The notes beneath the pieces were generated by a model. That model was given only the letters and a program-made list of their open reading frames with translations. It searched no databases and had not been told where the DNA came from. Positions 26,082 through 35,072 of a stretch of 64,000 bases of DNA are shown here, in pieces (position 1 is the stretch's first letter; every line of letters begins with the position of its first letter). The stretch is from Candidatus Izemoplasma sp. (GTDB taxonomy: Bacteria > Bacillota_I > Bacilli_A > Izemoplasmatales > Izemoplasmataceae): contig SLOP01000024.1 in the NCBI GenBank assembly GCA_007132465.1, positions 1 through 64,000 on the forward strand, read 5' to 3'. The translations under genes and the position numbers were made by a program.

Positions 26082-27380
26082 TCACAACGTGTTCTTTTTT
26101 TGTTTCGCGTTCGGCACGGCCAAGGTCACGGCAATGCGTTCTTCGGCGACGTCTTGTTTCAGCGCCAGCACATCGTCGAAGGTAACGCTTCGGGCGATGT
26201 CAAGCACATCGTGGAACAGCAAGCCGTCTTTGATGTGGCGTGCGGTTTCATGCGCGATGTATTCTAAACTGTCAAGTGACATCACAAATCCCCCGAGGGT
26301 TTGTTTTTTATAGCGCGCGAAATCATCATGCGAAGTGGGATGGGTGGACAAGGTCATCAGCACGTCGTGCAGTCGCTGAATGAGCGCATCTGGTTGATGG
26401 CTTTCGCTGCCGATCAGCACGTAACCGTAGGAGGCTTCAAGCTGAATGTCAAGTCCATACGAGTCATTGATGAGTCCATCGTCAAGCAACGTTTCATACA
26501 AATCAGTGCTTTTGCCAAACACGAGGTCGTATAGCATCGTCATCGCCAAATGACGTTTGATACGTCGGCGTGGGTTCATCGGTCCTTCGGGAAGGGTTTT
26601 GATGCCGAGAAGCACGTTTGGCACGAGCACGTCGAGAGCTAGTGTTTGGTGGCGCGTGCGCACGTGATGAGGTTCATCGATGAGAGGATGATACGGACGT
26701 CGTGTGGTGGTATTAGGCAAGGTAACCTGGGTGCTAAGAGCATCGTGAAAGGCCGTGATGTCGATGTCACCAACCACGGTGAGCGTGCACACATCAGGAC
26801 GATAATAAGCCTGATGCATGGTTCTTAATGCGTCGGTGGTGATGGCCTGAATGCTCGTGTTTGTGCCAAGAATGTCTTCACGCACGGGGTGCTTGTGAAA
26901 AAGCTGATTCAGCACCGCGTGGTATTGTTGGTAATAAGGGTCGTCGAGGTGCATGTTCAACTCTTCGGCGATGATGTTTTTTTCTTTCGCCACCCCGGCG
27001 TCGGTGAAATCGGGCTGAAAAAACATCGTCAGCAGCCGTTTGACGTGCTCAAACACGTTAGCGGTGGCGTGAAACAGGTAGGTGGTTTTGGTGTGTTCGG
27101 TGTAGGCGTTGACTTGTGCTTCATCGCGCGCAAACTCACTTGACACATCCACGCCGTTTTTCTCAAACACTTTGTGTTCGAGAAAATGGGCGATGCCCGC
27201 CGGCGTCTCATGCGTGCCTGCCTCGTCGCGATAATGGCGATGAATGGAGCCGAGTGGTGTCGTTAAGGTCACATACGTCTTAGAAAAGCGCGGTTTGTGA
27301 ATGACGACGACATCCAACCGGTCGTGCAAACGAAACTTGGTAATGCGCTCATCAAAGGCTTTGTACTCAATCGTTTGCAT
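26082..27380 (-). CDS. ymfH: M16-family zinc peptidase (YmfH-like)
   Basis: The catalytic half of a two-gene M16 peptidase pair. I choose the ATG at 27380 (432 residues), with GGAGGAG upstream. The inverted zinc motif HxxEH reads HFLEHKVF, and the distal Glu lies in KEKNIIAEELNMHLDDPYYQ. The N-terminal ITKFRLHDRLDVVVIHKPRFSK is typical. It overlaps the end of the ymfF-like gene by 14 bases. In Bacillus this pair sits near pgsA and recA, and its substrate is unknown. Confidence 0.88.
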   Translation of the reverse strand: MQTIEYKAFDERITKFRLHDRLDVVVIHKPRFSKTYVTLTTPLGSIHRHYRDEAGTHETPAGIAHFLEHKVFEKNGVDVSSEFARDEAQVNAYTEHTKTTYLFHATANVFEHVKRLLTMFFQPDFTDAGVAKEKNIIAEELNMHLDDPYYQQYHAVLNQLFHKHPVREDILGTNTSIQAITTDALRTMHQAYYRPDVCTLTVVGDIDITAFHDALSTQVTLPNTTTRRPYHPLIDEPHHVRTRHQTLALDVLVPNVLLGIKTLPEGPMNPRRRIKRHLAMTMLYDLVFGKSTDLYETLLDDGLINDSYGLDIQLEASYGYVLIGSESHQPDALIQRLHDVLMTLSTHPTSHDDFARYKKQTLGGFVMSLDSLEYIAHETARHIKDGLLFHDVLDIARSVTFDDVLALKQDVAEERIAVTLAVPNAKQKKNTL

Positions 27381-28623
27381 CAAACTCCTCCTTCCCGAGG
27401 CGGTAGTGAAACAGCGGTTGTAGTTTTTGGGCGAGGCGAACGATGGTGTCTTTGCCCACACCTTCCACCGTTTGCAACATGGTTTTTTCGTTAAAAGGCA
27501 CGTTGAACAGTGCCGTGCGCAGCGCGCGTAGCGATAACCCGGCGGCGCTGTCGTAACTTTGTTTGAACTGGCTTTTGACGTTCGTTTTAGCGAGCGCTAA
27601 ATCGGTGTCCGTGAAGTCACCTGCGCGCACGCGCTTAAGCACATCACGCATCGCCTCGAGTCCTTGGGAGACGTTGGATGAGGTCATGCCCGATGCCATC
27701 GTCACCAACCCGGTGTTTGGCGAGTAGGAGGAATACACATAATACGCCAACCCGAGTGTCTCGCGGACATATTGAAACAGCAGCGAATCGCTGCCTTCCC
27801 CTAGCAGATGGTTGAAGACAATCATCGCCACGTAGTCGGGATCGCGGTAATACACACCGCTTTGATAGGTCAAAAAGACACGATCTTGACTGACGTCTTC
27901 GGTCTCAAATACATCAGCTTTTGGCTCAAAATCGTGCCGATACATTATCGGCGTGCGTAACGCGGATCCGTGTAAGGGCAATGCCTCGGCTAAGGTTCGT
28001 TCATACGCCTTAGGTGACGCTGCGCTCATGGCAGTGACATAGATGTGGTTATCATGGATCATTGCGCGATGGCACGCCTTGATGTCGTCGAGGGTGATGG
28101 CATCGATGTGCCGCAGTGTGCCGTAAGCGCGCGTTTTGTACGGATAATCGGCATACAGCAAATCATGGTGACGTCGCTGAGCGTAGCGAGTTTTGTTGGC
28201 GTATTCGGCAGAAAAGTAATCACGTAAGAAGCGTTTCTCCTCATCGAGCGTTTTTTGATCGAAATCGGGGGTAAAAATGGTCTCACGCAAGAAAGCCAAG
28301 GCGTCGGTTTCCAGCGTCGCATCATCAGCGTAACGCGGGTCGATGTAGACGATTGATAACTGGTTGACGTGTTGGGTGCCAAGCTTGGTTGAACTGCCGT
28401 GCAACACCGCGTCGTATAATTGCTCCAACCGTTTGGTGGCGAGTTTACGCGATGGGTAACTGACATTTTTTGACTTCATCATCGCCACGGTTAAGGCACG
28501 AGCGGTTGCCGTTTTGTCTGAAAGCTTGCTGAAAAACCGCACCGTGACGATGCGGGTTTTAAACTGGTCTGTGTGGATGTGTTGGTACGTGACGTGGTGA
28601 TGGCTTGTGGTGTATAGCTTCAT
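27367..28623 (-). CDS. ymfF: M16-family peptidase-like partner (YmfF-like, no zinc motif)
   Basis: A 418-residue protein of the M16 fold in which the HxxEH motif is absent, so it is probably the non-catalytic partner of the ymfH product. The ATG at 28623 has TGGAGG upstream. The C-terminal half contains the family's conserved Arg/Tyr block SDSLLFQYVRETLGLAYYVYSSY, which contacts substrate in M16 enzymes. The last 14 bases overlap ymfH. A terminator separates it from deoD. Confidence 0.85.
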   Translation of the reverse strand: MKLYTTSHHHVTYQHIHTDQFKTRIVTVRFFSKLSDKTATARALTVAMMKSKNVSYPSRKLATKRLEQLYDAVLHGSSTKLGTQHVNQLSIVYIDPRYADDATLETDALAFLRETIFTPDFDQKTLDEEKRFLRDYFSAEYANKTRYAQRRHHDLLYADYPYKTRAYGTLRHIDAITLDDIKACHRAMIHDNHIYVTAMSAASPKAYERTLAEALPLHGSALRTPIMYRHDFEPKADVFETEDVSQDRVFLTYQSGVYYRDPDYVAMIVFNHLLGEGSDSLLFQYVRETLGLAYYVYSSYSPNTGLVTMASGMTSSNVSQGLEAMRDVLKRVRAGDFTDTDLALAKTNVKSQFKQSYDSAAGLSLRALRTALFNVPFNEKTMLQTVEGVGKDTIVRLAQKLQPLFHYRLGKEEFDAND

Positions 28624-28633
28624 ATAACCTCCA

Positions 28634-28654
28634 GAAAAAAAGTGCCGAAGCACT
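28634..28654 (-). terminator. Short terminator between deoD and ymfF
   Basis: Five-base stem AGTGC/GCACT with T tracts on the minus strand (TTTTTT after the stem), immediately past the deoD stop. Partial termination is possible. Confidence 0.7.
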
Positions 28655-28656
28655 TT

Positions 28657-29367
28657 TTATTCGGCGAGCGAAAGTGCGATTTCCATCATGTTGGTGAACG
28701 CGTTTTGACGCTCTTTGGCCGAGGTCGCTTCTTTGGTCACAAGCGAATCCGACACCGTTAACAAACACGCGGCGTTTTTACCGAGTTGTTTGGCGTTGTG
28801 AAACAGCGCAAACGCTTCCATTTCCACGGCGATGGCACCGTGGTCATCGCGAATCGTTTTGTAGTCGTCGAAACGTTCGCGATAAAAGACATCACTCGAA
28901 TGAATCGTGCCTTTGGTGATGGGGATGGCAAGCTCGTGGGCCGCCGCTTCAAGTCGTTCGTTTAAGTGTTTTGACGGGTAGGTGTAGTGTTGTTTATACG
29001 TGCCTGATTGAACGTATGCGTAAGTTGACTCGCTGTAGGCGCTTTCGGCAAGCAAGACGTCGTAAAGATTCAGCGTGTCACTGTAGGCGCCACACGAGCC
29101 GATGCGGACAATGTTTTCAACGTCGTACTTAGTGTAAAGTTCGTAGGAGTAGATTCCAATTGATGGCATGCCCATACCGCTTCCCATGACGCTTATGACC
29201 TTGCCTTTATAGGTTCCGGTGTAGCCAAACATGTTGCGAACAGTGTTGAACTGTGTGACGTTGTCGAGGTACGTGTCCGCAATCGTCTTTGCGCGTAAAG
29301 GATCGCCCGGCATGAGAACGGTTTTGGCAATGTCGCCTTGTGTCGCTTCAATGTGTGGTGTGCTCAT
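28657..29367 (-). CDS. deoD: Purine-nucleoside phosphorylase (DeoD type)
   Basis: Cleaves purine (deoxy)nucleosides with phosphate to free base and (deoxy)ribose-1-phosphate; cytosolic hexamer in the family. The ATG at 29367 (236 residues) has AGGAGG upstream and starts MSTPHIEATQGDIAKTVLMPGDPLRAK, the DeoD N-terminus. The motif GSGMGMPSIGIYSYEL and the active-site Asp in LLTVSDSL are present. It follows deoC by 11 bases in one transcript. Confidence 0.95.
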   Translation of the reverse strand: MSTPHIEATQGDIAKTVLMPGDPLRAKTIADTYLDNVTQFNTVRNMFGYTGTYKGKVISVMGSGMGMPSIGIYSYELYTKYDVENIVRIGSCGAYSDTLNLYDVLLAESAYSESTYAYVQSGTYKQHYTYPSKHLNERLEAAAHELAIPITKGTIHSSDVFYRERFDDYKTIRDDHGAIAVEMEAFALFHNAKQLGKNAACLLTVSDSLVTKEATSAKERQNAFTNMMEIALSLAE

Positions 29368-29378
29368 AAGTCCTCCTA

Positions 29379-30038
29379 TCAATAATCGCTTTCCGTGGTT
29401 TTGCCTTGCATGAGTGAGACGCCGCTGCTGGTGCCAATGCGGGTGGCGCCCGCTTCAATCATCATCTCGACATCTTCACGTGTTTTTACGCCACCGCTGG
29501 CTTTCACACCACGGCCTTTGGCGACATCCGCCATGATTTTGACCGCGTTTAAGGTGGCGCCGCCTGACCCGAAGCCGGTGGATGTTTTGACGAAGTCGGC
29601 GGCAGCCGCAAAACTCGCTTCGCTGGCGCGACGAATTTCGTCGTCGGTTAAATAACACGTTTCCAAAATAACTTTAAGAACGCGATTACCGCAGGCATCT
29701 TTGACGGCGCGAACTTCTTTTTCCACGTCGTCGAAGTGACCGGCCTTTACCCAACCGACGTTGATTACCATGTCGATTTCGTGTGCGCCATTGCGCAACG
29801 CATCTTCGGTTTCATAAACTTTTGTGCGCGTGGTGCTTGCGCCTAAGGGAAAACCGATGACCGTGCACACGAGTACGTCCGATTTCTTTAGACTGTCGCT
29901 TGCGTAAGCGACCCAAGCGGGGTTGACACACACGCTTTTGAAGTCGTGTTCAATGGCTTCTTCAAGCAGCGCGTCGATGTCTTCTTTGGTTCCGACGGGC
30001 TTAAGGTAAGTGTGGTCAATCATTTTATTCAGTTTCAT
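29379..30038 (-). CDS. deoC: Deoxyribose-phosphate aldolase (internal start within the fusion frame)
   Basis: Splits 2-deoxyribose-5-phosphate into acetaldehyde and glyceraldehyde-3-phosphate. From the ATG at 30038 it is 219 residues, the exact family size. TTAGGAGGT lies 6 bases upstream of that ATG. The catalytic Lys is in VKTSTGFGSGGAT near residue 150, and a second Lys occurs in VKASGGVKT. The N-terminal MIDHTYLKPVGT is the normal DeoC start. It pairs with deoD 11 bases downstream, and pdp and deoB complete the pathway. Confidence 0.92.
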   Translation of the reverse strand: MKLNKMIDHTYLKPVGTKEDIDALLEEAIEHDFKSVCVNPAWVAYASDSLKKSDVLVCTVIGFPLGASTTRTKVYETEDALRNGAHEIDMVINVGWVKAGHFDDVEKEVRAVKDACGNRVLKVILETCYLTDDEIRRASEASFAAAADFVKTSTGFGSGGATLNAVKIMADVAKGRGVKASGGVKTREDVEMMIEAGATRIGTSSGVSLMQGKTTESDY

Positions 30039-30662
30039 CAAATACCTCCTAAAGGATTTCACATACGTTTTTAATAGCGGACCGACGAGCACCACAAAAA
30101 GCAACGTGCCCGGTCCTGCCGTGCCAATGTCGCGGTAAGAAACCCACGTGATGAGCACCGCGAGGGTGAGCGGGGTGGCGTCTTGAATGATGCGAACAAG
30201 CACAAGTCGCTGTGTTTTAAACAGGTGCATCAAGGCATACATCGATTCGTCGAATACCCCCGCGGGATACGTTGAGATAATCAACAAAGAACCGCCGAGA
30301 GGCATAATCGCGAGGGCTAAGGCAAAAAGCGCAATGCGCACGGTAATCAGGTTGGGCCAAAAGCGCGCGAAAATCACCAAATCGAACACGTCGATGGCGA
30401 CGCCCACGAGCACGATTGGTACTGCCATTAACGCATACTTAAGGCGACGTCGGGTGATTGTCACAAACAGCGTCACGGTGGTGGCGACGACGACAGTCGA
30501 GGCGCCGATGGTCAGTGGGGTGCGCCGACCCATGGCCACGTGCAACGCATCCCAAGGACTCGTGCCGATGTCGGCGCGAATCATCATGACGACACCAAAG
30601 GCGATGAACAGGCATCCCAACACGTAAAACATGCTGTGTTTCCAAGTGATGGTGACAGTCAC
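29379..30662 (-). CDS. In-frame fusion of a YczE-like membrane protein and deoxyribose-phosphate aldolase
   Basis: A single open frame joins an N-terminal membrane domain to a complete DeoC, with no stop between. I choose the GTG at 30662, because GGAGG precedes it and the promoter at 30687-30715 puts the transcript start close to the ATG codons above it. The membrane part (about 208 residues, five or so hydrophobic segments) has the YczE/YitT-type motif GTSPWDALHVAMG and GGSLLIISTYPAG. It would normally end around residue 208. The DeoC part is full length. A strong AGGAGG lies inside the junction codons, so both a fusion and a free DeoC could be made. Fusion versus separate translation is not settled from sequence. 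Confidence 0.75.
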   Translation of the reverse strand: MTVTITWKHSMFYVLGCLFIAFGVVMMIRADIGTSPWDALHVAMGRRTPLTIGASTVVVATTVTLFVTITRRRLKYALMAVPIVLVGVAIDVFDLVIFARFWPNLITVRIALFALALAIMPLGGSLLIISTYPAGVFDESMYALMHLFKTQRLVLVRIIQDATPLTLAVLITWVSYRDIGTAGPGTLLFVVLVGPLLKTYVKSFRRYLMKLNKMIDHTYLKPVGTKEDIDALLEEAIEHDFKSVCVNPAWVAYASDSLKKSDVLVCTVIGFPLGASTTRTKVYETEDALRNGAHEIDMVINVGWVKAGHFDDVEKEVRAVKDACGNRVLKVILETCYLTDDEIRRASEASFAAAADFVKTSTGFGSGGATLNAVKIMADVAKGRGVKASGGVKTREDVEMMIEAGATRIGTSSGVSLMQGKTTESDY

Positions 30663-30686
30663 CGTGCTCACCTCCATTGTGTACAT

Positions 30687-30715
30687 AGTTTACTTGATTT
30701 TGCGGTGAAATGCAA
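30687..30715 (-). promoter_or_regulatory. Promoter of the YczE-deoC-deoD operon
   Basis: Minus-strand TTGCAT, a 17-base spacer and TAAACT. The expected start of transcription lies near 30680, about 18 bases before the GTG at 30662. The promoter's -35 end touches the ileS stop region. Confidence 0.7.
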
Positions 30716-30719
30716 CGCG

Positions 30720-33443
30720 TTATCCGTTGAGCACGGTGTCACAACGCGGGCAGAGTTCGTCGTCATTAAGTGTGCGCACATGCCAACACCGGCTGCACGT
30801 ATCGCCTTTCGCGCGACGGACGTCGATGGACAGTTCGTCAAAGACGTACTCGCCTTTGCCTTCAGCGATTGTCACGGCGCTGACGATGAACAATTTGTCG
30901 AGACGGTCGATGGAATCAAGCAAGGCTTTCGCCTGGTCGCCCGGGTAAAGCACAATTTCGGCTTCCAAGCTTTTGCCGATGGTTTTACGTTCGCGCGCTT
31001 CTTCAAGCGCTTTGAGTACACGGTCACGCAGCTTCATGAAAGCATCATACTTTTCAACCAACGCCCGATCATGCGTAAAACGCGGTTCAGGCATGTTTTC
31101 TAAATAGACGCTCTTTTCTTGCCGACCCGGAAGGTGTTGATACGCTTCTTCGGTGGTGTGCGGCATGATTGGTGTCATCAAGGTCAACATCCGCCGCAGC
31201 GCTTCATGAATGACGGTCTGTGCGCCCCGGCGAAGCGGGTCTTCTTTGGCTTCGATGTAGAGCACGTCTTTAGCATAATCGAGATAAAACGCCGACAACT
31301 CACGGGTGGTAAAGTTGATGATGAGCCGCGTGACGTCATCGTATTCATACGCGTGATAGCTACGGTTCACGCGGGTCGTTAACTCGTCAATTTTAAGCAT
31401 CATGTAACGGTCGACGTCGCGGAGTGAATCCACCTCTACGGCATCGCGGGCAGGGTCAAAGTCGGCGAGATTGCCGAGCATGAAGCGAACGGTGTTGCGG
31501 ATTTTTCGGTACGTTTCGGAGACTTGACGAATCATTTTTTCGCTGATTCGTACGTCGCTTTGATAATCGACCGAGGCGACCCAAAGACGCAGAATATCGG
31601 CGCCGAGTTGGTTCATGACTTTAATCGGGTCGACGACGTTGCCGATGGATTTACTCATTTTTCGCCCGGCGCCATCAAGCACGAATCCGTGGGTCAAAAC
31701 CCCTTTGTATGGACTCTTGCCGGTGAGGGCGATGCCGGTGGACAAACTCGAGTTAAACCACCCGCGGTATTGATCCGATCCTTCAAGATACAGGTCAGCC
31801 GGATAGGGAAGGCCTTTATCGACCATGCCACCCTGGTGGCTGGTTCCCGAGTCAAACCAGACATCGAGGATGTCAGTTTCTTTCTTGAACTGGCCCTTTG
31901 GGCTGCGCTTTTTGTCTTCAAAACCGGCCGGCAAAAGGGCTTTCGCCTCGCGGTCAAACCACACGTTTGAACCGTGGGTTTCAAACAAACCTGCCACATG
32001 GCGGATGACCTCCGCGTCAAGGATGGGGGTGCCGTCTTCGTGATAAAACACCGGAATCGGCACGCCCCATGTGCGTTGACGGCTGATGCACCAGGCCTCG
32101 CGGTCTTTAATCATGTTTTCCATGCGAATCTCGCCCCATTTAGGGACCCATTTGACCTCGCTAATCGCTTGCAGCATCTTGCTTTTAAGCGTTTCGATGG
32201 AGGCAAACCATTGGTCCGTTGCCCGGAAAATGACCGGTTGTTTGGTGCGCCAGTCATGCGGGTAACTGTGGGTGACGAAGGTGAAGTGCATCAGGTGTCC
32301 TGAGGCTTTTAAGTCATGGACGACAGCTTTTGAACAATCGTCGATAAACAGCCCTTCGTACTGACCAGCTTCGTGTGTCATGACGCCTTTTTCATCGACC
32401 GGACAAAGGATGTCTAAGCCAACTTGTTGGCCAATGAGATAGTCATCTTCACCGTGACCTGGCGCGATGTGCACAAGCCCGGTGCCGGATTCGGTGGTGA
32501 CGTGGTGCCCACTGACAATCGGTGATTCACGGTCGTAAAGCGGGTGTTTGTATGTCATGCCAAGCAGCGCGCTGCCTGGCATGCGCTCGATAATCTCAAG
32601 GGATTCCCAACCAAGGTCACGCGCCAAGGTGTCTTTCAACGCGTCGGCAAAGACGACGCGTTTTCCATTGACTTTGGCGAGCACGTAAGTAAGGGTTTCT
32701 GACACGGCCACGGCGAGATTGGCAGGCAAGGTCCACGGGGTGGTGGTCCAAATCAAGAACGCAAACGGTGTGTCGATTGCACCTGTTTTTTCGGCATCCA
32801 AGGCCACCGTGATGGATGGTGAGCGTTTATCGTGGTACTCGATTTCCGCTTCGGCGAGGGCTGTTTCGCTTGAAGGAGACCAGAACACGGGTTTCAATCC
32901 TTTGAAAATCAGCCCTTGTTCGACCATCGAGGCGAACACGCGCAGTTGGCTCGCTTCGTAGCGACGATCAAGTGTCATGTAGGGGTTCTCCCACTCGCCG
33001 AGGATGCCGAGGCGTTTGAACTGCTCACGTTGACGATCGATCTGTTCGAGGGCGTAGTTTTCACACGCGGTGCGGAACTCGCTCACGGTCATTTGCTTCC
33101 GGTCGACCTTCTTGTTTTTCACCAGCGCCGATTCAATCGGCAGCCCGTGGGTATCCCAACCGGGGACATAACGGGTGTAATACCCACGCATGCTTCTATC
33201 TCGGACAATAATGTCCTTGAGCACTTTATTGAGGGCGTGCCCGATATGGATGTCGCCGTTGGCATACGGCGGTCCATCGGGAAGCACGAAGGGCGTGTTC
33301 TCCTTGTTTTTTTCCAGGCGTTTCTCATACACGGCTTCGTTGTCCCAAAGCGCATGGCGCTCGGGTTCGTTCTGGCCGAGGTTGCCGCGCATCGGAAAGT
33401 CCGTCTGCGGCATAAGTAAGGTGTCTTTGTAATTTTTCATCAT
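30720..33443 (-). CDS. ileS: Isoleucyl-tRNA synthetase
   Basis: Class I synthetase charging tRNA-Ile. The 907-residue form has HIGH at 66-69 ([11 protein letters not shown]) and KMSKS in [14 protein letters not shown]. The CP1 editing domain lies in the first third, and the C-terminal zinc finger has Cys pairs in CSRCWHVRT and CPRCDTVL. The start may be the ATG at 33443 or the next at 33440; AGGAG lies 4 or 7 bases upstream, favouring the second. It is under T-box control with an AUC isoleucine specifier. This is the bacterial, mupirocin-sensitive-type length. Confidence 0.97.
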   Translation of the reverse strand: MMKNYKDTLLMPQTDFPMRGNLGQNEPERHALWDNEAVYEKRLEKNKENTPFVLPDGPPYANGDIHIGHALNKVLKDIIVRDRSMRGYYTRYVPGWDTHGLPIESALVKNKKVDRKQMTVSEFRTACENYALEQIDRQREQFKRLGILGEWENPYMTLDRRYEASQLRVFASMVEQGLIFKGLKPVFWSPSSETALAEAEIEYHDKRSPSITVALDAEKTGAIDTPFAFLIWTTTPWTLPANLAVAVSETLTYVLAKVNGKRVVFADALKDTLARDLGWESLEIIERMPGSALLGMTYKHPLYDRESPIVSGHHVTTESGTGLVHIAPGHGEDDYLIGQQVGLDILCPVDEKGVMTHEAGQYEGLFIDDCSKAVVHDLKASGHLMHFTFVTHSYPHDWRTKQPVIFRATDQWFASIETLKSKMLQAISEVKWVPKWGEIRMENMIKDREAWCISRQRTWGVPIPVFYHEDGTPILDAEVIRHVAGLFETHGSNVWFDREAKALLPAGFEDKKRSPKGQFKKETDILDVWFDSGTSHQGGMVDKGLPYPADLYLEGSDQYRGWFNSSLSTGIALTGKSPYKGVLTHGFVLDGAGRKMSKSIGNVVDPIKVMNQLGADILRLWVASVDYQSDVRISEKMIRQVSETYRKIRNTVRFMLGNLADFDPARDAVEVDSLRDVDRYMMLKIDELTTRVNRSYHAYEYDDVTRLIINFTTRELSAFYLDYAKDVLYIEAKEDPLRRGAQTVIHEALRRMLTLMTPIMPHTTEEAYQHLPGRQEKSVYLENMPEPRFTHDRALVEKYDAFMKLRDRVLKALEEARERKTIGKSLEAEIVLYPGDQAKALLDSIDRLDKLFIVSAVTIAEGKGEYVFDELSIDVRRAKGDTCSRCWHVRTLNDDELCPRCDTVLNG

Positions 33444-33458
33444 TTCACTCCTAACAAT

Positions 33459-33685
33459 TAAAAACGTTCACCCTTACCAAAGGGCGAACGTGTCCGCGGT
33501 ACCACCTTTTTTCCGGCTGTCAGCCGGCGCTTAACCCCTTAACGCGGGGAACGGACGCGGCTACGTTGTCGACGCGTCATCTTCACGGTGATACCCTCGC
33601 ACGCGCCCATCCGACTTTTCAGCTGCCGTCGGTCTCTGTTAATGGACGTGCGTGCGCGGACGTGTCCGCTGCATCGATTATTGTC
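33459..33685 (-). promoter_or_regulatory. T-box leader (tRNA-Ile sensing) of ileS
   Basis: The minus strand carries GGTGGTACCGCG (positions 33495-33506), the T-box core that pairs with the tRNA acceptor end. An ATC triplet at 33590-33592 lies in the specifier region and matches isoleucine. The terminator is the 26-base hairpin at 33465-33490 followed by TTTTTA. The stem I distal loop keeps the AGAGA and GAAA elements but in a shorter form than in valS. Confidence 0.92.
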
Positions 33686-33687
33686 TT

Positions 33688-33715
33688 ATTATACCAGAGT
33701 CTTGATCTTTTGCAA
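33688..33715 (-). promoter_or_regulatory. Promoter of ileS
   Basis: Minus-strand TTGCAA, a 16-base spacer and TATAAT with TGG before it (extended -10). Confidence 0.8.
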
Positions 33716-33719
33716 GCGT

Positions 33720-34487
33720 TTAATACTCGCTGTCAAGGTAAAACATCGTGTTCATTTTTTCACGATTGAAGGTGTCAAAATCGCTTTCGTCAAGTTGTTC
33801 GTGTTTGGTCAGCACGTAGAAAATCGCCGCGTTCACAAACGGGTTATCTTCTTTCATGCGCGCTTGGGCTGCTTCAATGGTGACGTTCTCTTCACGGTAA
33901 AGCACTTCGTAAAGCAACGTCATCATGTGGAAAATCGAGTATGGGTTGTCGCGCACATGTTGGACATCGCCAGGCGGCATCTGGTTGAGAATGTCATCGA
34001 TGCGTTCGTAAGCTGACTTGAACCGGTCTTTATCGAAGGTGAAAAGCCCAATCATGGCGTCCATGAGCCCGTGAGAGAACTTCACTTTTGGATCGTGTTC
34101 AATCGCTTCTTTGTAGGTTTTTTGGTACTGGTCAAAGTAGGTTTTTGCTTGGGTGTAATCGCCGGCGAAAACATACGCCATGATGAGGTTTTGCAGTTTG
34201 ACGCCATGCACGTCGCGACGACGTGCGGTTTTGGTGTGCATCCGCTCGACGGCTTCTAGGTATCCTTTGGCGTCGGCATAGATAAACAAACGTTGATGGA
34301 TAGCTCGGTAGCCGTTAATGGCAACCGATCGCATGACGCGACCGAGGATGAACACATACCCAAACGTGAGCACCAACAACAACAACGGGTGCACTTGCGC
34401 ACCAGCCATGAAGCCGTATAAAAATCCGGCGAGGCCGAGCAGTCCGAGAACAGCGATGAAACGGTTAGCTTTAAAATCAAATAACAT
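33720..34487 (-). CDS. Unknown two-segment membrane protein with TPR-like cytosolic domain
   Basis: Not recognised. The protein is about 255 residues (an alternative ATG 6 bases upstream is also possible; both ribosome binding sites are weak). Two hydrophobic segments lie near residues 10-28 and 35-55, followed by about 200 soluble residues rich in helix and tyrosine. Repeating patterns such as LIMAYVFAGDYTQAKTYFDQ and MMTLLYEVLYREENVTIEAAQ resemble TPR-like helical pairs. No catalytic motif is seen. It sits between yggT and ileS, where Bacillus carries ylmH and divIVA, so a cell-division or membrane-organising role is possible (inference). Confidence 0.6.
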   Translation of the reverse strand: MLFDFKANRFIAVLGLLGLAGFLYGFMAGAQVHPLLLLVLTFGYVFILGRVMRSVAINGYRAIHQRLFIYADAKGYLEAVERMHTKTARRRDVHGVKLQNLIMAYVFAGDYTQAKTYFDQYQKTYKEAIEHDPKVKFSHGLMDAMIGLFTFDKDRFKSAYERIDDILNQMPPGDVQHVRDNPYSIFHMMTLLYEVLYREENVTIEAAQARMKEDNPFVNAAIFYVLTKHEQLDESDFDTFNREKMNTMFYLDSEY

Positions 34488-34517
34488 GAGCATTCACTCT
34501 TTCTTTAGTATAGTATG

Positions 34518-34775
34518 TTATAGCCCAGCAATGAACATCTGAAATGCCCGAAGGCCGAACATGTAAAGCATAAACCCGACAATCGGGGTGAAATCCATTT
34601 GGCCAAACACGAGAATCCCACGAAACAATCGCATGTACGGGTCAGCAATTTGATGAAGGTAATAATAAAACCGCGTGTTGCGAATGTCGGGTATCCAACT
34701 TAACAAAATGTAACCGATCAGGATGTAGAAATAAATCTGTAGCACGTAGTAAAGGCCTTGCAAGAAAAGCACCAT
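34518..34775 (-). CDS. yggT: YggT-family membrane protein
   Basis: An 85-residue protein with two hydrophobic segments: YYVLQIYFYILIGYILLSW at the start and a second near FTPIVGFMLYMFGLRAF. The conserved DPYMRLFRGIL stretch between them is the YggT/YlmG signature. Homologues affect cell division or membrane integrity, but their mechanism is unclear. It follows sepF by 3 bases in the yggS-sepF-yggT unit. Confidence 0.9.
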   Translation of the reverse strand: MVLFLQGLYYVLQIYFYILIGYILLSWIPDIRNTRFYYYLHQIADPYMRLFRGILVFGQMDFTPIVGFMLYMFGLRAFQMFIAGL

Positions 34776-34778
34776 GGT

Positions 34779-35072
34779 TTATGTCTCCTTGTGTTTCTTG
34801 ATGAAATCACGCAACGACTTATCCTTGAAATCCGGTTTTGTCGCAAAGACCATCACTTTTTCTTTAATGACTTCGACATCGCCATCAAGCGCATAGATGA
34901 CGCCACTCAAAAAGACGATGACGCGGTTGCTTTCGACGACGTTGTAGTCTTCGAAATTGATGATCAGCGGGTTGCGTCGCAACAGTTTATCGGCCAGTTC
35001 AAAGGCCGTGTGTTCGTCCGACATGCGAACGAACTCAGTGCGATCATACGCCGATTTCCCTTTACGTCCCAT
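34779..35072 (-). CDS. sepF: Short SepF-like cell-division protein
   Basis: SepF normally anchors FtsZ to the membrane and bundles it. This copy is 97 residues, against about 150 in Bacillus. The conserved core is present: FVRMSDEHTAFELADKLL, then IINFEDYNVVESNRVIVFLSGVIYALDG, then a final region. The N-terminal amphipathic membrane anchor seen in typical SepF is missing; the start here is charged and basic. It overlaps the yggS end by 11 bases. Confidence 0.82.
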   Translation of the reverse strand: MGRKGKSAYDRTEFVRMSDEHTAFELADKLLRRNPLIINFEDYNVVESNRVIVFLSGVIYALDGDVEVIKEKVMVFATKPDFKDKSLRDFIKKHKET

